Source of the DNA: Trichococcus shcherbakoviae
Lineage (GTDB): Bacteria; Bacillota; Bacilli; Lactobacillales; Aerococcaceae
Assembly (NCBI RefSeq): GCF_963666195.1
Contig: NZ_OY762653.1
Location: 2,592,501-2,656,500, forward strand
Reading direction: 5' to 3'
Length of the DNA stretch: 64,000 nucleotides
A program made the position numbers and the translations under genes. This document shows positions 55,044 to 64,000 of this stretch, piece after piece. Under the pieces are notes generated by a model. That model did not search any database. It was given only the letters and a program-made list of their open reading frames with translations, and was not told the origin of the DNA. Numbering within the stretch: the first letter of the stretch is position 1; each line of letters starts with the position of its first letter.

Positions 55044-55517
55044 ATGGGTCTGAAAGATTTATTCCGAAAGTACTTTGTCATTGAAGACGAGGAAGACGGA
55101 TTTGAGGAAGTCGAGGAACCATCGACAGTCGTTCCAGTCCGCAGGTCCGAGCGCAATGAAGAAGGGGCTCCAACTCAACGGAGCACCCAAAAGAGATCGA
55201 CGAAAGCAAAGGTAATTCCTATGAATCAACAAGCAATGACCGAAAAAGCCAGTATCCATGTCGTGGAGCCGAGAGTCTATTCCGAAGTGGAGAAGATTGC
55301 CGATAATCTGCTGAAGAATCAAGCAGTCCTCCTTAATTTCAAAAGGATAGATGCGGAACAAGCAAAACGGATCGTGGATTTTCTGACCGGAACGGTATAT
55401 GCGATCGGGGGAGAAATCCAACGCGTTGGCGATGAAATCTTTTTATGCACCCCCGCTTCAGTCGGAGTCGAAGGCGCACTGGACGAAACACTGGAGGAAG
55501 AGCGTTCGTTTTACTAG
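55044..55517 (+). CDS. sepF: Cell division protein SepF
   Basis: Assembles FtsZ filaments and helps anchor them to the membrane. The 157-residue protein has an N-terminal amphipathic helix (MGLKDLFRKYFVIED), a charged linker, and the globular SepF core (ASIHVVEPRVYSEVEKIADNLLKNQAVLLNFKRIDAEQAKRIVDFLTG). GCGAGGGG precedes the ATG. Confidence 0.95.
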   Translation: MGLKDLFRKYFVIEDEEDGFEEVEEPSTVVPVRRSERNEEGAPTQRSTQKRSTKAKVIPMNQQAMTEKASIHVVEPRVYSEVEKIADNLLKNQAVLLNFKRIDAEQAKRIVDFLTGTVYAIGGEIQRVGDEIFLCTPASVGVEGALDETLEEERSFY

Positions 55518-55529
55518 AAAGGAAACAAA

Positions 55530-55817
55530 ATGACACAAATATTGATTTGGCTTTTACAGATTATCCGTTGGGGCATATCGGCCTATTCAACCGTCCTGCT
55601 GGTATACGCATTGATGAGTTGGTTGCCTGGTGCAAGAAGTTCCAAATTCGGCTATTTTATCTCCAGCATTGTGGAGCCTTACCTGGACATTTTCAGAAGA
55701 TTGATCCCATCTGTAGGCATGATGAGCTTCAGTGTAGTGGCGGGCATCCTGTTCCTGAATTTGGTGGAGTATGGAGCGCAGGTCGTTATCCTGTTCCTGA
55801 TCAGATTGCTGAATTGA
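55530..55817 (+). CDS. YggT family membrane protein (YlmG)
   Basis: A 95-residue integral membrane protein with two YggT segments: WLLQIIRWGISAYSTVLLVYALMSWLPGA and MMSFSVVAGILFLNLVEYG, joined by EPYLDIFRRLIP. The family is linked to division and envelope organisation; mechanism unclear. AGAAAGGAAAC precedes the ATG, 12 bp after sepF. Confidence 0.9.
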   Translation: MTQILIWLLQIIRWGISAYSTVLLVYALMSWLPGARSSKFGYFISSIVEPYLDIFRRLIPSVGMMSFSVVAGILFLNLVEYGAQVVILFLIRLLN

Positions 55818-55856
55818 CGGACATTTTTTCATCAAACGAAAAAGTGAGGGATTCGT

Positions 55857-56636
55857 ATGCAAGAAGTTTATCAACATTTCCGCAAGGAAGAGCAGCCATT
55901 CATTGACAGCGCCCAATCCTGGATTACGCAAGCGGAGGAAACCTATTCACCGTATTTGACGGATTTCTTGGATCCGAGACAGCAATACATCCTTGAGATG
56001 ATGGTCGGGAAAAAAGGTGAAATCCATGTCCAATTCTATGGGGGATACGAAGCGGCGGAACGCAAGCGGGCAATCATTTGCCCTGAATATTTCAGTCCGA
56101 CGCAAAGCGATTTTGAAATGGAGCTTACCGAAGTAGTGTACCCATCGAAATTTGCCAGTCTGACCCATGGGAAAATACTGGGGACGTTGATCGGAACCGG
56201 CATGAAAAGGGAACTTTTCGGCGATATCCTGTCTGATGGCACACGCTGGCAGTTTCTGTTGGCGTCGAATATAGCAAGCTATGTGCATTCGCAGGTCACT
56301 AAGATAGGCAAGGTCAGTGTCCGCCTGGAAAACCGGACCTACACTGATCTGATCACACCTATCGATGATTGGACAATTGTGCATGACACTGTCAGCTCGC
56401 TGCGGTTGGACACTGTGATCGCTGCCATCTACAACATATCGAGACAACGCGCAAAAGAATTGGTGACCAGCGGAAAAGTGAAATTGAACTGGGCCGCATT
56501 TGAACGCCCCGATTTCGAATTGGGCTTGCTGGATATCGTTTCCATCCGCGGTTATGGACGGATCCAGATTAAGGCTATAGAAGGAAAGTCCAAGAAAGAC
56601 AAATGGCGCGTCGAATTCGGCGTATTGTACAAATAA
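55857..56636 (+). CDS. ylmH: YlmH-like RNA-binding protein with S4 domain
   Basis: The 259-residue protein starts MQEVYQHFRKEEQPFIDSAQSWI and ends with an S4 RNA-binding domain (SSLRLDTVIAAIYNISRQRAKELVTSGKVKLNW, about residues 178-211). Bacillus YlmH binds peptidyl-tRNA-obstructed 50S subunits in ribosome rescue, so the same may hold here. GTGAGGGA precedes the ATG. Confidence 0.92.
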   Translation: MQEVYQHFRKEEQPFIDSAQSWITQAEETYSPYLTDFLDPRQQYILEMMVGKKGEIHVQFYGGYEAAERKRAIICPEYFSPTQSDFEMELTEVVYPSKFASLTHGKILGTLIGTGMKRELFGDILSDGTRWQFLLASNIASYVHSQVTKIGKVSVRLENRTYTDLITPIDDWTIVHDTVSSLRLDTVIAAIYNISRQRAKELVTSGKVKLNWAAFERPDFELGLLDIVSIRGYGRIQIKAIEGKSKKDKWRVEFGVLYK

Positions 56637-56665
56637 GAATGACAAGAACGAAAGGTGTGTATAAG

Positions 56666-57328
56666 ATGAGCTTGACTCCATTAGATATTCAACACAAGGA
56701 ATTCCCTGTCAAAATAAAAGGGTACGATAAAGAACAAGTCAATGACTTTTTGGATAATGTCACTAAAGAATTTGAAGAAGTCATCAAACAAAATAAAGAC
56801 CTGCAAAAGCAACTGAAATTTGCCGAAGAAAAACTTCAGTATTTCAGCAACCTGCAGGATGCTTTGAATAAGTCGATCGTAGTGGCACAGGATGCTGCCG
56901 ACAGACTGAAAGAAAATGCGCGCAAAGAAGCTGAAATCATTTTATTCGAGGCGGAAAAGAGTGCGGATCGCTTATTGCATGAAGCGGCTGGGAAAGCAAC
57001 AAAAATCAATGAAGAGACTGACGGCGTCCGCAAGGAAAGCCGTAACTTCAAACAGAAGCTGCAACTTTTGGTTGAGTCACAGTTGAACCTCATCATGAAT
57101 GATGAATGGAATAACTTGTTGAATGCTTCACCGGAAGGTCAAGTTTCGACTCCTACTTTGAATGAAGTGTTATCCAACCGTACACGCATCATCGACGAAT
57201 TGGTCGCCAATTCTGAAGATGCTGCCGAATTCGAAGTCGGCGGAAGATTGGCTGAAGAAGCCAGAGCTGAAGAGAAACTTGCGCAAGCTGCTGTGGAAGC
57301 TATTGAAATTCCGGCAGAAAACAAGTAA
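56666..57328 (+). CDS. divIVA: Cell division protein DivIVA
   Basis: Coiled-coil protein that recognises negatively curved membrane at septa and poles. The 220-residue protein starts MSLTPLDIQHKEFPVKIKGYDKEQVNDFLD (membrane-binding N-domain), continues as a coiled coil to about residue 110, and has a second helical part with an Ala/Glu-rich tail. ATG 56666 has AAAGGTG upstream; an in-frame extension of 21 codons overlaps ylmH and is not supported. Last gene of the division cluster; its 3' end contains the ileS promoter. Confidence 0.95.
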   Translation: MSLTPLDIQHKEFPVKIKGYDKEQVNDFLDNVTKEFEEVIKQNKDLQKQLKFAEEKLQYFSNLQDALNKSIVVAQDAADRLKENARKEAEIILFEAEKSADRLLHEAAGKATKINEETDGVRKESRNFKQKLQLLVESQLNLIMNDEWNNLLNASPEGQVSTPTLNEVLSNRTRIIDELVANSEDAAEFEVGGRLAEEARAEEKLAQAAVEAIEIPAENK

Positions 57329-57331
57329 AAT
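57303..57331 (+). promoter_or_regulatory. ileS promoter inside the divIVA 3' end
   Basis: TTGAAA (57303-57308), 17-bp spacer, TAAAAT (57326-57331). It overlaps the last codons of divIVA, so the T-box leader starts near 57338. No terminator separates divIVA from the leader. Confidence 0.75.
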
Positions 57332-57337
57332 CTAGAT

Positions 57338-57584
57338 ATTGAAGAATGGAACACCCGAAAAAAAGAAACTTCCAGCGAATTGGCGAATGGTGAAAGGCCA
57401 ATAAGTCCCTCTATTTTAAGGATCCTCCATGAGAATCTTTTTGAACAAACATAAGTAAAAAAGGTCGCCTGAACAGCGTTAACGGTTTGAATGAGGAAGC
57501 ATGACAGCCTGTTCCGGCCGTTGTCGCTTTAAATTTGGGTGGTACCACGAAGACTTCGTCCCTTTTGGAGACGGGTCTTTTTTT
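57338..57584 (+). promoter_or_regulatory. T-box riboswitch, isoleucine-specific
   Basis: Stem I elements are visible (AGCGAATTGGCGAATGGTGAAAGGCCAAT, given here as AGCGA at 57376 and GGTGAAAGGCC near 57390). ATC at 57435-57437, within GAGAATCTTT, is a plausible Ile specifier codon. The invariant T-box GGGTGGTACCACG lies at about 57538-57550 and is followed by the terminator AGAC-CGTC / GACG-GTCT with T7 (57551-57584). Uncharged tRNA-Ile should favour the antiterminator and ileS expression. Confidence 0.93.
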
Positions 57585-57618
57585 GTAGAAAAAATTAATG
57601 ATAAGGGAGCTTCCGACA

Positions 57619-60399
57619 ATGAAAATGAAAGAAACGCTGCACCTAGGGAAAACGGCTTTTCCTATGAAAGCCAACCTGCCTGTCCGTGAATTGGAATGGC
57701 AAAAGGATTGGGAAGAAAAAGATATCTATGCCAAACGACAAGAAAAAAATGCGGATAAACCGACATTTGTCCTTCATGATGGCCCTCCATATGCCAATGG
57801 TGCTGTCCACATGGGCCACGCCTTGAACAAGATCAGCAAGGACATCATCGTCCGCTCGAAATCCATGTCCGGTTTCCGATCCCCTTTTGTCCCGGGTTGG
57901 GATACGCATGGTCTGCCGATTGAACAAGCCTTAACGAATACAGGCGTGAACCGCAAAGCGATGAGCTTGGCCGATTTCCGCAAATTGTGTGAAGATTATG
58001 CTTGGAATCAGATCGACGGTCAAAGAACCGTCTTCAAACGTTTGGGTATCGCAGGCGACTGGGAAAATCCATACGTGACCTTGTTGCCGAAATATGAAGA
58101 AGCCGAAATCCGCGTTTTCGGAAAAATGGCGGAAAAAGGCTACATCTATAAGGGCCTGAAGCCGATCTATTGGTCGCCATCAAGTGAATCTTCGCTGGCG
58201 GAAGCCGAAATCGAATATAAAGATGTGAAGTCTGCTTCCATCTATGTGGCTTTCCAGATCAAAGACGGCAAAGGCTTATTGGATAACGATACTGCAATGG
58301 TCATTTGGACGACTACGCCTTGGACTTTGCCGGCAAACTTAGGCATTTCCGCTAACGCTGATTTCGAATATGTGGTTGTTTCCGCTGACGGCAGAAAATT
58401 TGTTGTCGCAAAAGAATTGCTGGACACGGTCAAGGAAGCCATCGGATGGGAATCTGTTGAAATCCTGAAGGAACTGAAAGGCTCTGAGTTGGAGTACATG
58501 ACGGTTCAGCATCCGTTCTATGATCGCGAGTCTTTGGTCATGGTAGGGGAGCATGTAACGCTTGAAGCAGGTACCGGGTTGGTCCATACCGCTCCAGGAC
58601 ACGGTGAGGATGATTACCTTGTCAGCAAAAAATATGGTTTGGAAGTGTTATCACCGGTTGACAACAAAGGTTGCTATACGGCTGAAGCACCAGGTTTCGA
58701 GGGCGTGTTCTACGATAAAGCCAATAAACTGATCACCGAATTGTTGGCTGAAAAAGGCGCATTGCTGAAACTGGATTTCTTCGTCCACAGCTATCCGCAT
58801 GACTGGCGCACAAAGAAACCGGTCATCTATCGCGCAACGCCGCAATGGTTCGCATCCATCGATAAATTCCGTCAAGACATCCTGGACGAAATCGAAAATG
58901 TTGAGTGGCTGCATCCATCCGGAAAAGTCCGCTTGTTCAACATGATCCGCGATCGCGGCGATTGGGTCATCTCCCGTCAACGCGTTTGGGGCGTTCCGTT
59001 GCCGATCTTCTATGCGGAAAATGGAGAACCCGTCATCACGCCGGAAACGATCGACCACGCTGCGACATTGATCGGCGAATTCGGATCGAACGTCTGGTTT
59101 GAAAGAGAAGCGAAAGACCTGCTTCCTGAAGGGTTCACGCACCCAGGCAGCCCGAACGGTGAATTCACGAAGGAAATGGACATCATGGACGTGTGGTTCG
59201 ATTCCGGTTCTTCGCATGAGGCTGTGCTGCGCGCAAGGGAAGATTTGACATTCCCTGCTGATATGTACTTGGAGGGTTCCGATCAATACCGTGGTTGGTT
59301 CAACTCAAGCATCACGACCAGCGTTGCGATCAACGGAGTAGCACCTTACAAAACAGTCCTTTCCCAAGGTTTCGTTTTGGATGGGGAAGGCCGCAAAATG
59401 AGCAAATCATTGGGCAATACTGTCCTGCCGGAAAAAGTCGTCAAGAACATGGGCGCAGATATCGTCCGTCTATGGGTGTCCAGTGTCGACTACGAATCCG
59501 ACGTCAGAATCAGCGACGACATCCTGAAACAAGTTTCCGAAACGTACCGCAAGATCCGTAACACCATGCGTTTCCTGATCGGGAATACGGAAGATTTCCA
59601 ACCGAAAGAACATTCAGTGGCATACGAAGAGCTGCGCAGTGTCGATCAATACATGATGGCGCGCTTGGATCAAGTCGTTGAAACATGTGTGACAGCCTAT
59701 AAGGAGTACGAGTTCTCGACCATCTACCAAACGATCATGAACTTCTGTACAGTTGATTTGTCGGCATTCTATCTTGATTTTGCGAAAGATGTTGTCTATA
59801 TCGAAAAAGAGGATAATCTAGAGAGACGCGCCATGCAGACCGTATTTTACGAAGTATTGGTTAAATTGGCTAAACTTTTGACGCCAATCATCCCACATAC
59901 AACAGAAGAAATCTGGAGTTTCCTGAAGGAAGAGGAACAATACGCCCAACTGGCTGAATTGCCGGAAAGCAGCGTCCGTGAAGACCAAGCAGAGATTTTA
60001 GGCCAATGGGAAAAATTCCTGGACATCCGCGATGCGGCCTTGAAAGCATTGGAAGTTGCGCGTAATGAAAAGACGATCGGAAAATCTTTCGAAGCGCATC
60101 TGACCTTGTTTGTTGATGAAGATACAAAAGCATTGTTCGCGGCCCTTGATGCAAACCTGGAACAATTATTCATCGTTTCACAGCTTGACATCAAAGAATT
60201 GACGGCCGCTCCAGCTGAAGCGATGCAGTTCGATAATCTTGCGATCCTGGTGGAACACGCACATGGGGAAACTTGCGAAAGATGCCGTGCCATCAAAGAA
60301 GAGGTCGGAACAATCGAGGATGCAACATCCTTATGCGAACGTTGTGCGGATATTGTAAGATCTGAATATCCGGAAGCACTCGTACAGGAAGAAGCATAA
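57619..60399 (+). CDS. ileS: Isoleucine--tRNA ligase
   Basis: Charges tRNA-Ile and edits misactivated valine. The 926-residue protein has HMGH (residues 64-67, in [17 protein letters not shown]), the CP1 editing domain (ATTPWTLP-like [16 protein letters not shown] near 230), KMSKS at 593-597, and a C-terminal zinc finger ([12 protein letters not shown]...CERCADIV). This is the ordinary bacterial form; I see no sign of the mupirocin-resistant eukaryote-like type. ATG 57619 has AAGGGAG upstream; ATG 57625 is an alternative. Confidence 0.97.
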   Translation: MKMKETLHLGKTAFPMKANLPVRELEWQKDWEEKDIYAKRQEKNADKPTFVLHDGPPYANGAVHMGHALNKISKDIIVRSKSMSGFRSPFVPGWDTHGLPIEQALTNTGVNRKAMSLADFRKLCEDYAWNQIDGQRTVFKRLGIAGDWENPYVTLLPKYEEAEIRVFGKMAEKGYIYKGLKPIYWSPSSESSLAEAEIEYKDVKSASIYVAFQIKDGKGLLDNDTAMVIWTTTPWTLPANLGISANADFEYVVVSADGRKFVVAKELLDTVKEAIGWESVEILKELKGSELEYMTVQHPFYDRESLVMVGEHVTLEAGTGLVHTAPGHGEDDYLVSKKYGLEVLSPVDNKGCYTAEAPGFEGVFYDKANKLITELLAEKGALLKLDFFVHSYPHDWRTKKPVIYRATPQWFASIDKFRQDILDEIENVEWLHPSGKVRLFNMIRDRGDWVISRQRVWGVPLPIFYAENGEPVITPETIDHAATLIGEFGSNVWFEREAKDLLPEGFTHPGSPNGEFTKEMDIMDVWFDSGSSHEAVLRAREDLTFPADMYLEGSDQYRGWFNSSITTSVAINGVAPYKTVLSQGFVLDGEGRKMSKSLGNTVLPEKVVKNMGADIVRLWVSSVDYESDVRISDDILKQVSETYRKIRNTMRFLIGNTEDFQPKEHSVAYEELRSVDQYMMARLDQVVETCVTAYKEYEFSTIYQTIMNFCTVDLSAFYLDFAKDVVYIEKEDNLERRAMQTVFYEVLVKLAKLLTPIIPHTTEEIWSFLKEEEQYAQLAELPESSVREDQAEILGQWEKFLDIRDAALKALEVARNEKTIGKSFEAHLTLFVDEDTKALFAALDANLEQLFIVSQLDIKELTAAPAEAMQFDNLAILVEHAHGETCERCRAIKEEVGTIEDATSLCERCADIVRSEYPEALVQEEA

Positions 60400-60450
60400 T
60401 TCGCACCACTTTAAAGAGAATTGTTAAAACCATGTAAATAATAAATATAG

Positions 60451-60502
60451 AGCACGCAAACAGATGGCTTCTGAAGTCATTCTTGCGTGCTTCTGTTTGT
60501 TT
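60451..60502 (+). terminator. Terminator of ileS
   Basis: AGCACGCAA / TTGCGTGCT form a 9-bp stem around an inner region, followed by TCTGTTTGTTTT. Confidence 0.8.
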
Positions 60503-60567
60503 TAGGTTGAAATGGTAGGTTTTATCCGTTGCAGATAAAATTTCCAAAGAAAGCGCATAACTTCCTC

Positions 60568-60596
60568 TTGAAATCGTGTGAGATATTCGTTATAAT
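60568..60596 (+). promoter_or_regulatory. Promoter of the cold-shock gene
   Basis: TTGAAA (60568-60573), 17-bp spacer, TATAAT (60591-60596). A perfect 9-bp inverted repeat ATATTAGTA / TACTAATAT (60598-60620) sits at the predicted transcription start, and the leader to the start codon is about 79 nt, as is usual for cold-shock mRNAs. Confidence 0.82.
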
Positions 60597-60681
60597 TATA
60601 TTAGTAACTTGTACTAATATATGATAGTAAATATTTGTATTAGCATTTTACCAATGAAAATTTTGGAGGTATTACACGATT

Positions 60682-60882
60682 ATGGAACAAGGAAAAGTAA
60701 AATGGTTTAATGGCGAAAAAGGTTTTGGATTTATCGAAGTTGACGGAAAAGACGATGTATTCGTACATTTCTCAGCTATCCAAGGCGAAGGCTTCAAATC
60801 TTTAGAAGAAGGCCAAGAGGTTGAATTCGAAATCGTTGACGGCAACCGTGGTCCTCAAGCAGCTAACGTTGTAAAATTATAA
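60682..60882 (+). CDS. Cold-shock protein (CspA family)
   Basis: A 66-residue single OB-fold nucleic-acid chaperone. RNP1 KGFGFI (residues 14-19) and RNP2 VFVHF (26-30) are intact, with the family start [23 protein letters not shown] lies about 12 bases upstream. Monocistronic, with a long AU-rich leader that fits post-transcriptional cold regulation. Confidence 0.97.
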   Translation: MEQGKVKWFNGEKGFGFIEVDGKDDVFVHFSAIQGEGFKSLEEGQEVEFEIVDGNRGPQAANVVKL

Positions 60883-60910
60883 TCCTATTCTTTTTAACAT
60901 TAGCGAATTC

Positions 60911-60945
60911 AAAGCGCACCGGGAGTAACTCCCAGTGCGCTTTTT
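60911..60945 (+). terminator. Terminator of the cold-shock gene
   Basis: AAAGCGCAC, GGGAG / CTCCC, GTGCGCTTT form a long interrupted stem followed by T5. Confidence 0.93.
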
Positions 60946-60951
60946 ACATGC

Positions 60952-61004
60952 AAAAAAAAGCGTTGTTTAGGCAATCCCTGTCAGGATCGCAAAACAACGC
61001 TTTT
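60952..61004 (-). terminator. Terminator of the GlsB/YeaQ-type gene
   Basis: On the minus strand a 13-bp stem (AAAAGCGTTGTTT with its complement) is followed by T8. Confidence 0.9.
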
Positions 61005-61048
61005 ATCAGAAAGCAGACAATAGTCCGCTTATGTTCGGTATGGAGAGG

Positions 61049-61297
61049 TTACTTTTTCATGCTTCTCATAGCAAAGGATACGATGAAAATCAGGATGACT
61101 GCTCCCACTAGTGCAGGAACGATATAGAATCCTCCGATTTCAGGGCCCCATGCTCCGAATAAAGTTGTTCCTAACCACGAACCGACGAAACCAGCAATGA
61201 TATTGCCGATAATGCCACCCGGAATATCTTTACCCATGAACGATCCTGCTAATGCGCCTAAGATACCACCGACAATTAAAGACCAAATAAAGCCCAT
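61049..61297 (-). CDS. GlsB/YeaQ/YmgE family membrane protein
   Basis: A small 82-residue protein made of three glycine-rich membrane segments (FIWSLIVGGILGALAGSFM; GIIGNIIAGFVGSWLGTTLFG; FYIVPALVGAVILIFIVSFA). The family is often stress-induced (transglycosylase-associated in name only; no catalytic motif is present). AAAGGAGG precedes the start on the minus strand. Its leader carries a perfect 8-bp inverted repeat TATAGTTA / TAACTATA (61338-61361). Confidence 0.92.
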   Translation of the reverse strand: MGFIWSLIVGGILGALAGSFMGKDIPGGIIGNIIAGFVGSWLGTTLFGAWGPEIGGFYIVPALVGAVILIFIVSFAMRSMKK

Positions 61298-61366
61298 TTC
61301 TTTTCCTCCTTTTTTTCAAATACAAATGCAGTAACAATATAGTTATTTCCTATTAACTATACTCTT

Positions 61367-61394
61367 ATTATATATAAAATGAGTCACATTACAA
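61367..61394 (-). promoter_or_regulatory. Promoter of the GlsB/YeaQ-type gene
   Basis: On the minus strand TTGTAA (61389-61394), 16-bp spacer, TATAAT (61367-61372), about 70 bases before the start codon. Confidence 0.65.
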
Positions 61395-61507
61395 ATAATA
61401 TGCCCTCGAGACGAGAGGCTTTCTGAAAATGTGGAGAAGAAATCCTCTTGCCGCTCCGCGGAGGGGGACTGTTTAGGGAACGAACAATAATCGGATAAGT
61501 GGGCAAA

Positions 61508-61540
61508 ACCAAAGGCTGCCCCGAATGAGGCAGCCCTTTG
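61508..61540 (-). terminator. Terminator of xpaC-telA
   Basis: On the minus strand GGGCTGCC / GGCAGCC form a stem followed by TTTGGTTTTG, immediately past the telA stop. Confidence 0.78.
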
Positions 61541-61543
61541 ATA

Positions 61544-62767
61544 TTAGTGGATTTGTTGTTCCTGCTGATGGATATTCAACAGTTTGACCTTCAGGTCGTT
61601 CTCCATCAGAGACAGTTCCTTTTCGGCTTCTCTGCGTTTGATTCGGCCTTCTTGCTGAATCTTCAGCGTCTCTTCCAATGTTTCGATCAGATCCTGTTGT
61701 GTCTGTTTGAGCGTTTCGATATCGATCACACCCCGTTCATTTTCTTTAGCGGTTTCGATGGCTGATATTTTCAACATTTCCGAATTCTTGCGCATCAGAT
61801 CATTCGTGGTCTGGGATACTTGCCTTTGCGCTGTCACTGCATCCTTTTGGCGCAGAAGCGTAAGGGCGATGGCCACTTGATTTTTCCATAAGGGAATGGC
61901 GGTGTGGATGGAGGATTGGATTTTTTCTGCCAATGCCTGGTTCGTGTTTTGGATCAAGCGAATCTGTGGCGCCTGTTGGATCGTCATCTGTCTTGTCAAG
62001 CGCAAATCATGGGTGCGTTTTTCGAGACGGTCAAGGAACTGTTTCAGATCGTTGACGATCTGCACATCCATTTGGCTTTGGGAAACTTCAGCGGTCTGGA
62101 TCGCTTTCGGGATTGCATTTTTCTGAAGATCTTCCATTTTCACTTCACCGGCGGCGATGTAGATGTTCAAGGCCTCAAAATAATCCTTGTTTTTTTGGTA
62201 AAGCTGTTCCAGCGTTACGTTGTCGTTGAGCAGGCCATTCTTTTCTTTATCCAATTTGATCGCAATCTTGTCGATTTGGGCGCCGATCTTCTGATATTTT
62301 GCCGTCATCTCATAGGCGGATTGTTTTACCTTGCCGAAGATTTTGCGGAAGACATTGTTGTCTTCTGCCCGCAAGTCTTCCGGTTTGGCTTCGTTGAGGC
62401 GATACATCAGATCGTTCAGGGAATCGCCGATTTCGCCGGTGTCCTGGTTCTGGACATGGTCCAGCATCGAATGGGAGAATTCCCCCAATTGTTTTTGAGC
62501 TGCAGCGCCGTAGCTGATGATGGCTTGCATGTTGTTCTCATCGATTTGGCCGGCTAATGCCAGTGCTTGTTTTTGTCTTTCTTCCGGCAACCGGTCGATC
62601 AGCCGATCCGGGTTGATCACCTCGTTGGCGACTGTGGTATTATCAGCAATCACTGCTGGTTGAGCAAACGGATCTGAAAAAGGATTGGCCAGTAAATCGT
62701 CCAATTCTTGATTGACATCCTTGCTGTCTGTTTGTCCATTTTTTCCGGTAGCATCAAATTGGTCCAT
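61544..62767 (-). CDS. telA: TelA family toxic anion resistance protein
   Basis: The 407-residue soluble, strongly helical protein belongs to the TelA/YaaN family, named for tellurite resistance but widespread and associated with envelope stress and antimicrobial tolerance. Family landmarks are [40 protein letters not shown] and the C-terminal [23 protein letters not shown]. Coiled coil is likely from about residue 300. AGGGGG precedes the start. It lies 11 bp after the xpaC-like gene, in the usual two-gene operon. Confidence 0.93.
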   Translation of the reverse strand: MDQFDATGKNGQTDSKDVNQELDDLLANPFSDPFAQPAVIADNTTVANEVINPDRLIDRLPEERQKQALALAGQIDENNMQAIISYGAAAQKQLGEFSHSMLDHVQNQDTGEIGDSLNDLMYRLNEAKPEDLRAEDNNVFRKIFGKVKQSAYEMTAKYQKIGAQIDKIAIKLDKEKNGLLNDNVTLEQLYQKNKDYFEALNIYIAAGEVKMEDLQKNAIPKAIQTAEVSQSQMDVQIVNDLKQFLDRLEKRTHDLRLTRQMTIQQAPQIRLIQNTNQALAEKIQSSIHTAIPLWKNQVAIALTLLRQKDAVTAQRQVSQTTNDLMRKNSEMLKISAIETAKENERGVIDIETLKQTQQDLIETLEETLKIQQEGRIKRREAEKELSLMENDLKVKLLNIHQQEQQIH

Positions 62768-62778
62768 CAGTATTCCCC

Positions 62779-63498
62779 CTATAGCTCTTCGTCTAAAGCA
62801 TTTTCGTTACTCTTTCCTTCATTATCCCTTTTCAAAACTTGCTTTGCAAGTTCCAACTCGATATCCATATCCTCGATATCATTGGACATGAAGCGCACGT
62901 AGTCTTCAGCGATCAGACGACACATATCATCGATTGTTTTGGAGCAGTTATCTAAGGCTGTGTAGGTTTCTTTCGTCTTGGAAACGTGGCCATCGATTGC
63001 GATGTATTTGTCTGTCAGCTCTTTCAGGTTGGGTAGATTGGTGTACAGGAATTTATCGACTTCGTGCAATCGGTTAGGCTGATTGACGATATTTTTGAAG
63101 AAATCCTTCAGTATGTCCACCGTATCATTGCGTGCCGCGATAGCTTTTAATTTTGATCGCTGCTGCAGATTCGATTCGATGTCTTGGATCGTATTCTTGG
63201 CTTGATCCATTGTGCTGCGGAAATAGGCGATCTGTTCCTTGGTCATCCCTTTAGAATGGTAGAAGGCTTCTTTGTCGGCGCTCACTTTTCCCAGTGTGCC
63301 TCGTTGTTTTTTTGCCTTAAGCGACCATTGCATCCTTCCTCCGGCTTGGATGTAGTATAGGAAGGCGCCCAAGCCGATGGTCAGGCCGATTGAAGTCCAG
63401 AAATCGAAATCGAATATGAAAAAGAATACCACTAATGCAATCAGGCTGATGACGCTGGAAAACGTATATTTCAATATATCCTTGATGTTGCTCCACAT
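62779..63498 (-). CDS. XpaC-like 5-bromo-4-chloroindolyl phosphate hydrolysis family protein
   Basis: The 239-residue protein has two N-terminal membrane segments ([19 protein letters not shown] and [15 protein letters not shown]) and a long helical cytoplasmic part ([29 protein letters not shown]...). This matches the XpaC family; the enzymatic name comes from an early screen and the real role is unknown. I chose ATG 63498 ([13 protein letters not shown]) with AAAGGAGG upstream on the minus strand; a start 11 codons earlier is not supported. Operon partner of telA. Confidence 0.87.
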   Translation of the reverse strand: MWSNIKDILKYTFSSVISLIALVVFFFIFDFDFWTSIGLTIGLGAFLYYIQAGGRMQWSLKAKKQRGTLGKVSADKEAFYHSKGMTKEQIAYFRSTMDQAKNTIQDIESNLQQRSKLKAIAARNDTVDILKDFFKNIVNQPNRLHEVDKFLYTNLPNLKELTDKYIAIDGHVSKTKETYTALDNCSKTIDDMCRLIAEDYVRFMSNDIEDMDIELELAKQVLKRDNEGKSNENALDEEL

Positions 63499-63542
63499 AA
63501 ATTTTTCCTCCTTTGATAACATGCTGTTCACTTTGTCTGTGC

Positions 63543-63564
63543 TTATGCTATTATTCTAGCATAA
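63543..63564 (-). promoter_or_regulatory. xpaC-telA promoter with inverted repeat
   Basis: A perfect 8-bp inverted repeat TTATGCTA / TAGCATAA with a 6-nt centre covers an extended -10 (TGCTAGAAT) on the minus strand, 45 to 66 bases before the xpaC-like start. No good -35. The symmetry over the -10 suggests an operator. Confidence 0.5.
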
Positions 63565-63641
63565 AAGCATTAGGGACACCTATCGGCCGAAAGGATGATT
63601 TTCATCGCCAACTCCCGTTTGGGCCGATTCTCACGCGGCTC

Positions 63642-63671
63642 TTGTAAATAGCCGAAAAGATAGGTTATGAT
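63642..63671 (+). promoter_or_regulatory. Candidate promoter of the NUDIX gene
   Basis: TTGTAA (63642-63647), 18-bp spacer, TATGAT (63666-63671), about 39 bases before the start codon. Confidence 0.5.
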
Positions 63672-63709
63672 AATACATGATCAGGACAGTAGATTGGGAG
63701 GAACATAAA

Positions 63710-64000
63710 ATGGAATTTGAAGAAAAAACACTGAAAAGCGAAAAAATATTCGACGGCGTCTTGCTGCATTTGGTGAGGGAAGAAGTGCTGCTGCCGAACG
63801 GGAAAACTTCAGTCAGGGAGATGATCAGGCATCCTGGAGCTGTAGCGATGATACCTTTCACTTCCGACGGGAAAATGGTCATGGTCAGACAGTTCCGGAA
63901 ACCTTTGGATCGGACAGTTGTCGAAATCCCGGCAGGCAAATTGGAGACATCCGATGCGGAACCTTTGCTGGCAGCAATCCGTGAGCTCGAGGAAGAGACG
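63710..64000 (+). CDS. NUDIX hydrolase, probable ADP-ribose pyrophosphatase (partial)
   Basis: The first 97 codons are present and the gene runs off the window. The start MEFEEKTLKSEKIFDGVLLHLVR and the segment MVRQFRKPLDRTVVEIPAGKLE followed by RELEEET match ADP-ribose pyrophosphatases (NudF type). Between the Nudix glycine (G76) and RELEEET there is one residue more than in Bacillus NudF as I recall it. GGGAGG precedes the ATG. Confidence 0.9.
   Translation, partial: MEFEEKTLKSEKIFDGVLLHLVREEVLLPNGKTSVREMIRHPGAVAMIPFTSDGKMVMVRQFRKPLDRTVVEIPAGKLETSDAEPLLAAIRELEEET

Overview
This is 64 kb of ordinary-looking core chromosome from a low-GC Gram-positive bacterium. Gene content and order point to the Lactobacillales. 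The window has a ClpE/CtsR stress system, a MecA-CoiA competence remnant, a ptsHI operon, a DUF1827 gene, a T-box in front of ileS and a dcw cluster without ftsW or murE. A D-aspartate ligase gene followed by an aspartate racemase gene predicts an L-Lys-D-Asp (A4alpha) peptidoglycan cross-bridge. Together with moderate GC, this makes a Carnobacteriaceae member such as Trichococcus my best guess (inference; a 16S or whole-genome comparison would settle it). I see no prophage, insertion sequence, CRISPR array, tRNA or rRNA.

Layout. (1) 0.1-13.2 kb: trpS (minus), then the Bacillus yjb-type block spx-mecA-coiA-pepF-spxH-CYTH-relQ-nadK, a 2-hydroxyacid dehydrogenase, an RluD-type pseudouridine synthase and mgtE. 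It groups the regulator Spx, its ClpXP adaptor SpxH, the ClpC adaptor MecA and an alarmone synthetase, so it is a proteolysis and stress-control neighbourhood. (2) 13.3-31.3 kb: a GNAT acetyltransferase, an M42 peptidase, an AI-2E family permease, NADH oxidase, a CNNM/CorC protein, prfC, DUF1827, clpE with two CtsR-like sites, ptsHI, a GT4 glycosyltransferase, a 3-hydroxyisobutyrate dehydrogenase-like protein, a YkuJ-like protein, and hom-thrB. (3) 31.35-32.16 kb: the largest gene-free stretch, with three 51-bp tandem repeats and a run of long hairpins. (4) 32.2-38.0 kb: the yqeG-yqeH-yhbY-nadD-yqeK-rsfS-yqeM-tmcAL ribosome-assembly, NAD and tRNA block. (5) 38.1-42.6 kb: D-Asp ligase, racemase, yceD-rpmF, DUF3397 and a second GT4 glycosyltransferase. 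(6) 42.8-60.4 kb: the division and cell-wall cluster mraZ-rsmH-ftsL-pbp-mraY-murD-murG-divIB-ftsA-ftsZ-yggS-sepF-yggT-ylmH-divIVA, then a T-box and ileS. (7) 60.6-64 kb: a cold-shock gene, a GlsB/YeaQ-type membrane protein, telA-xpaC, and the start of a NUDIX hydrolase cut by the window end.

The genes are conventional; the less usual material is non-coding. A dispersed imperfect-palindrome element occurs three times (window start, upstream of coiA, between yqeH and yhbY). The 31.4-31.9 kb region holds hairpin-bearing tandem repeats and two related hairpins whose stems differ by compensatory changes. Several leaders (rluD-mgtE, prfC, ftsA, rsmH/ftsL, cspA) carry clear inverted repeats. I found no convincing evidence of a new multi-gene system. 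All functional calls come from reading motifs, not from database searches.
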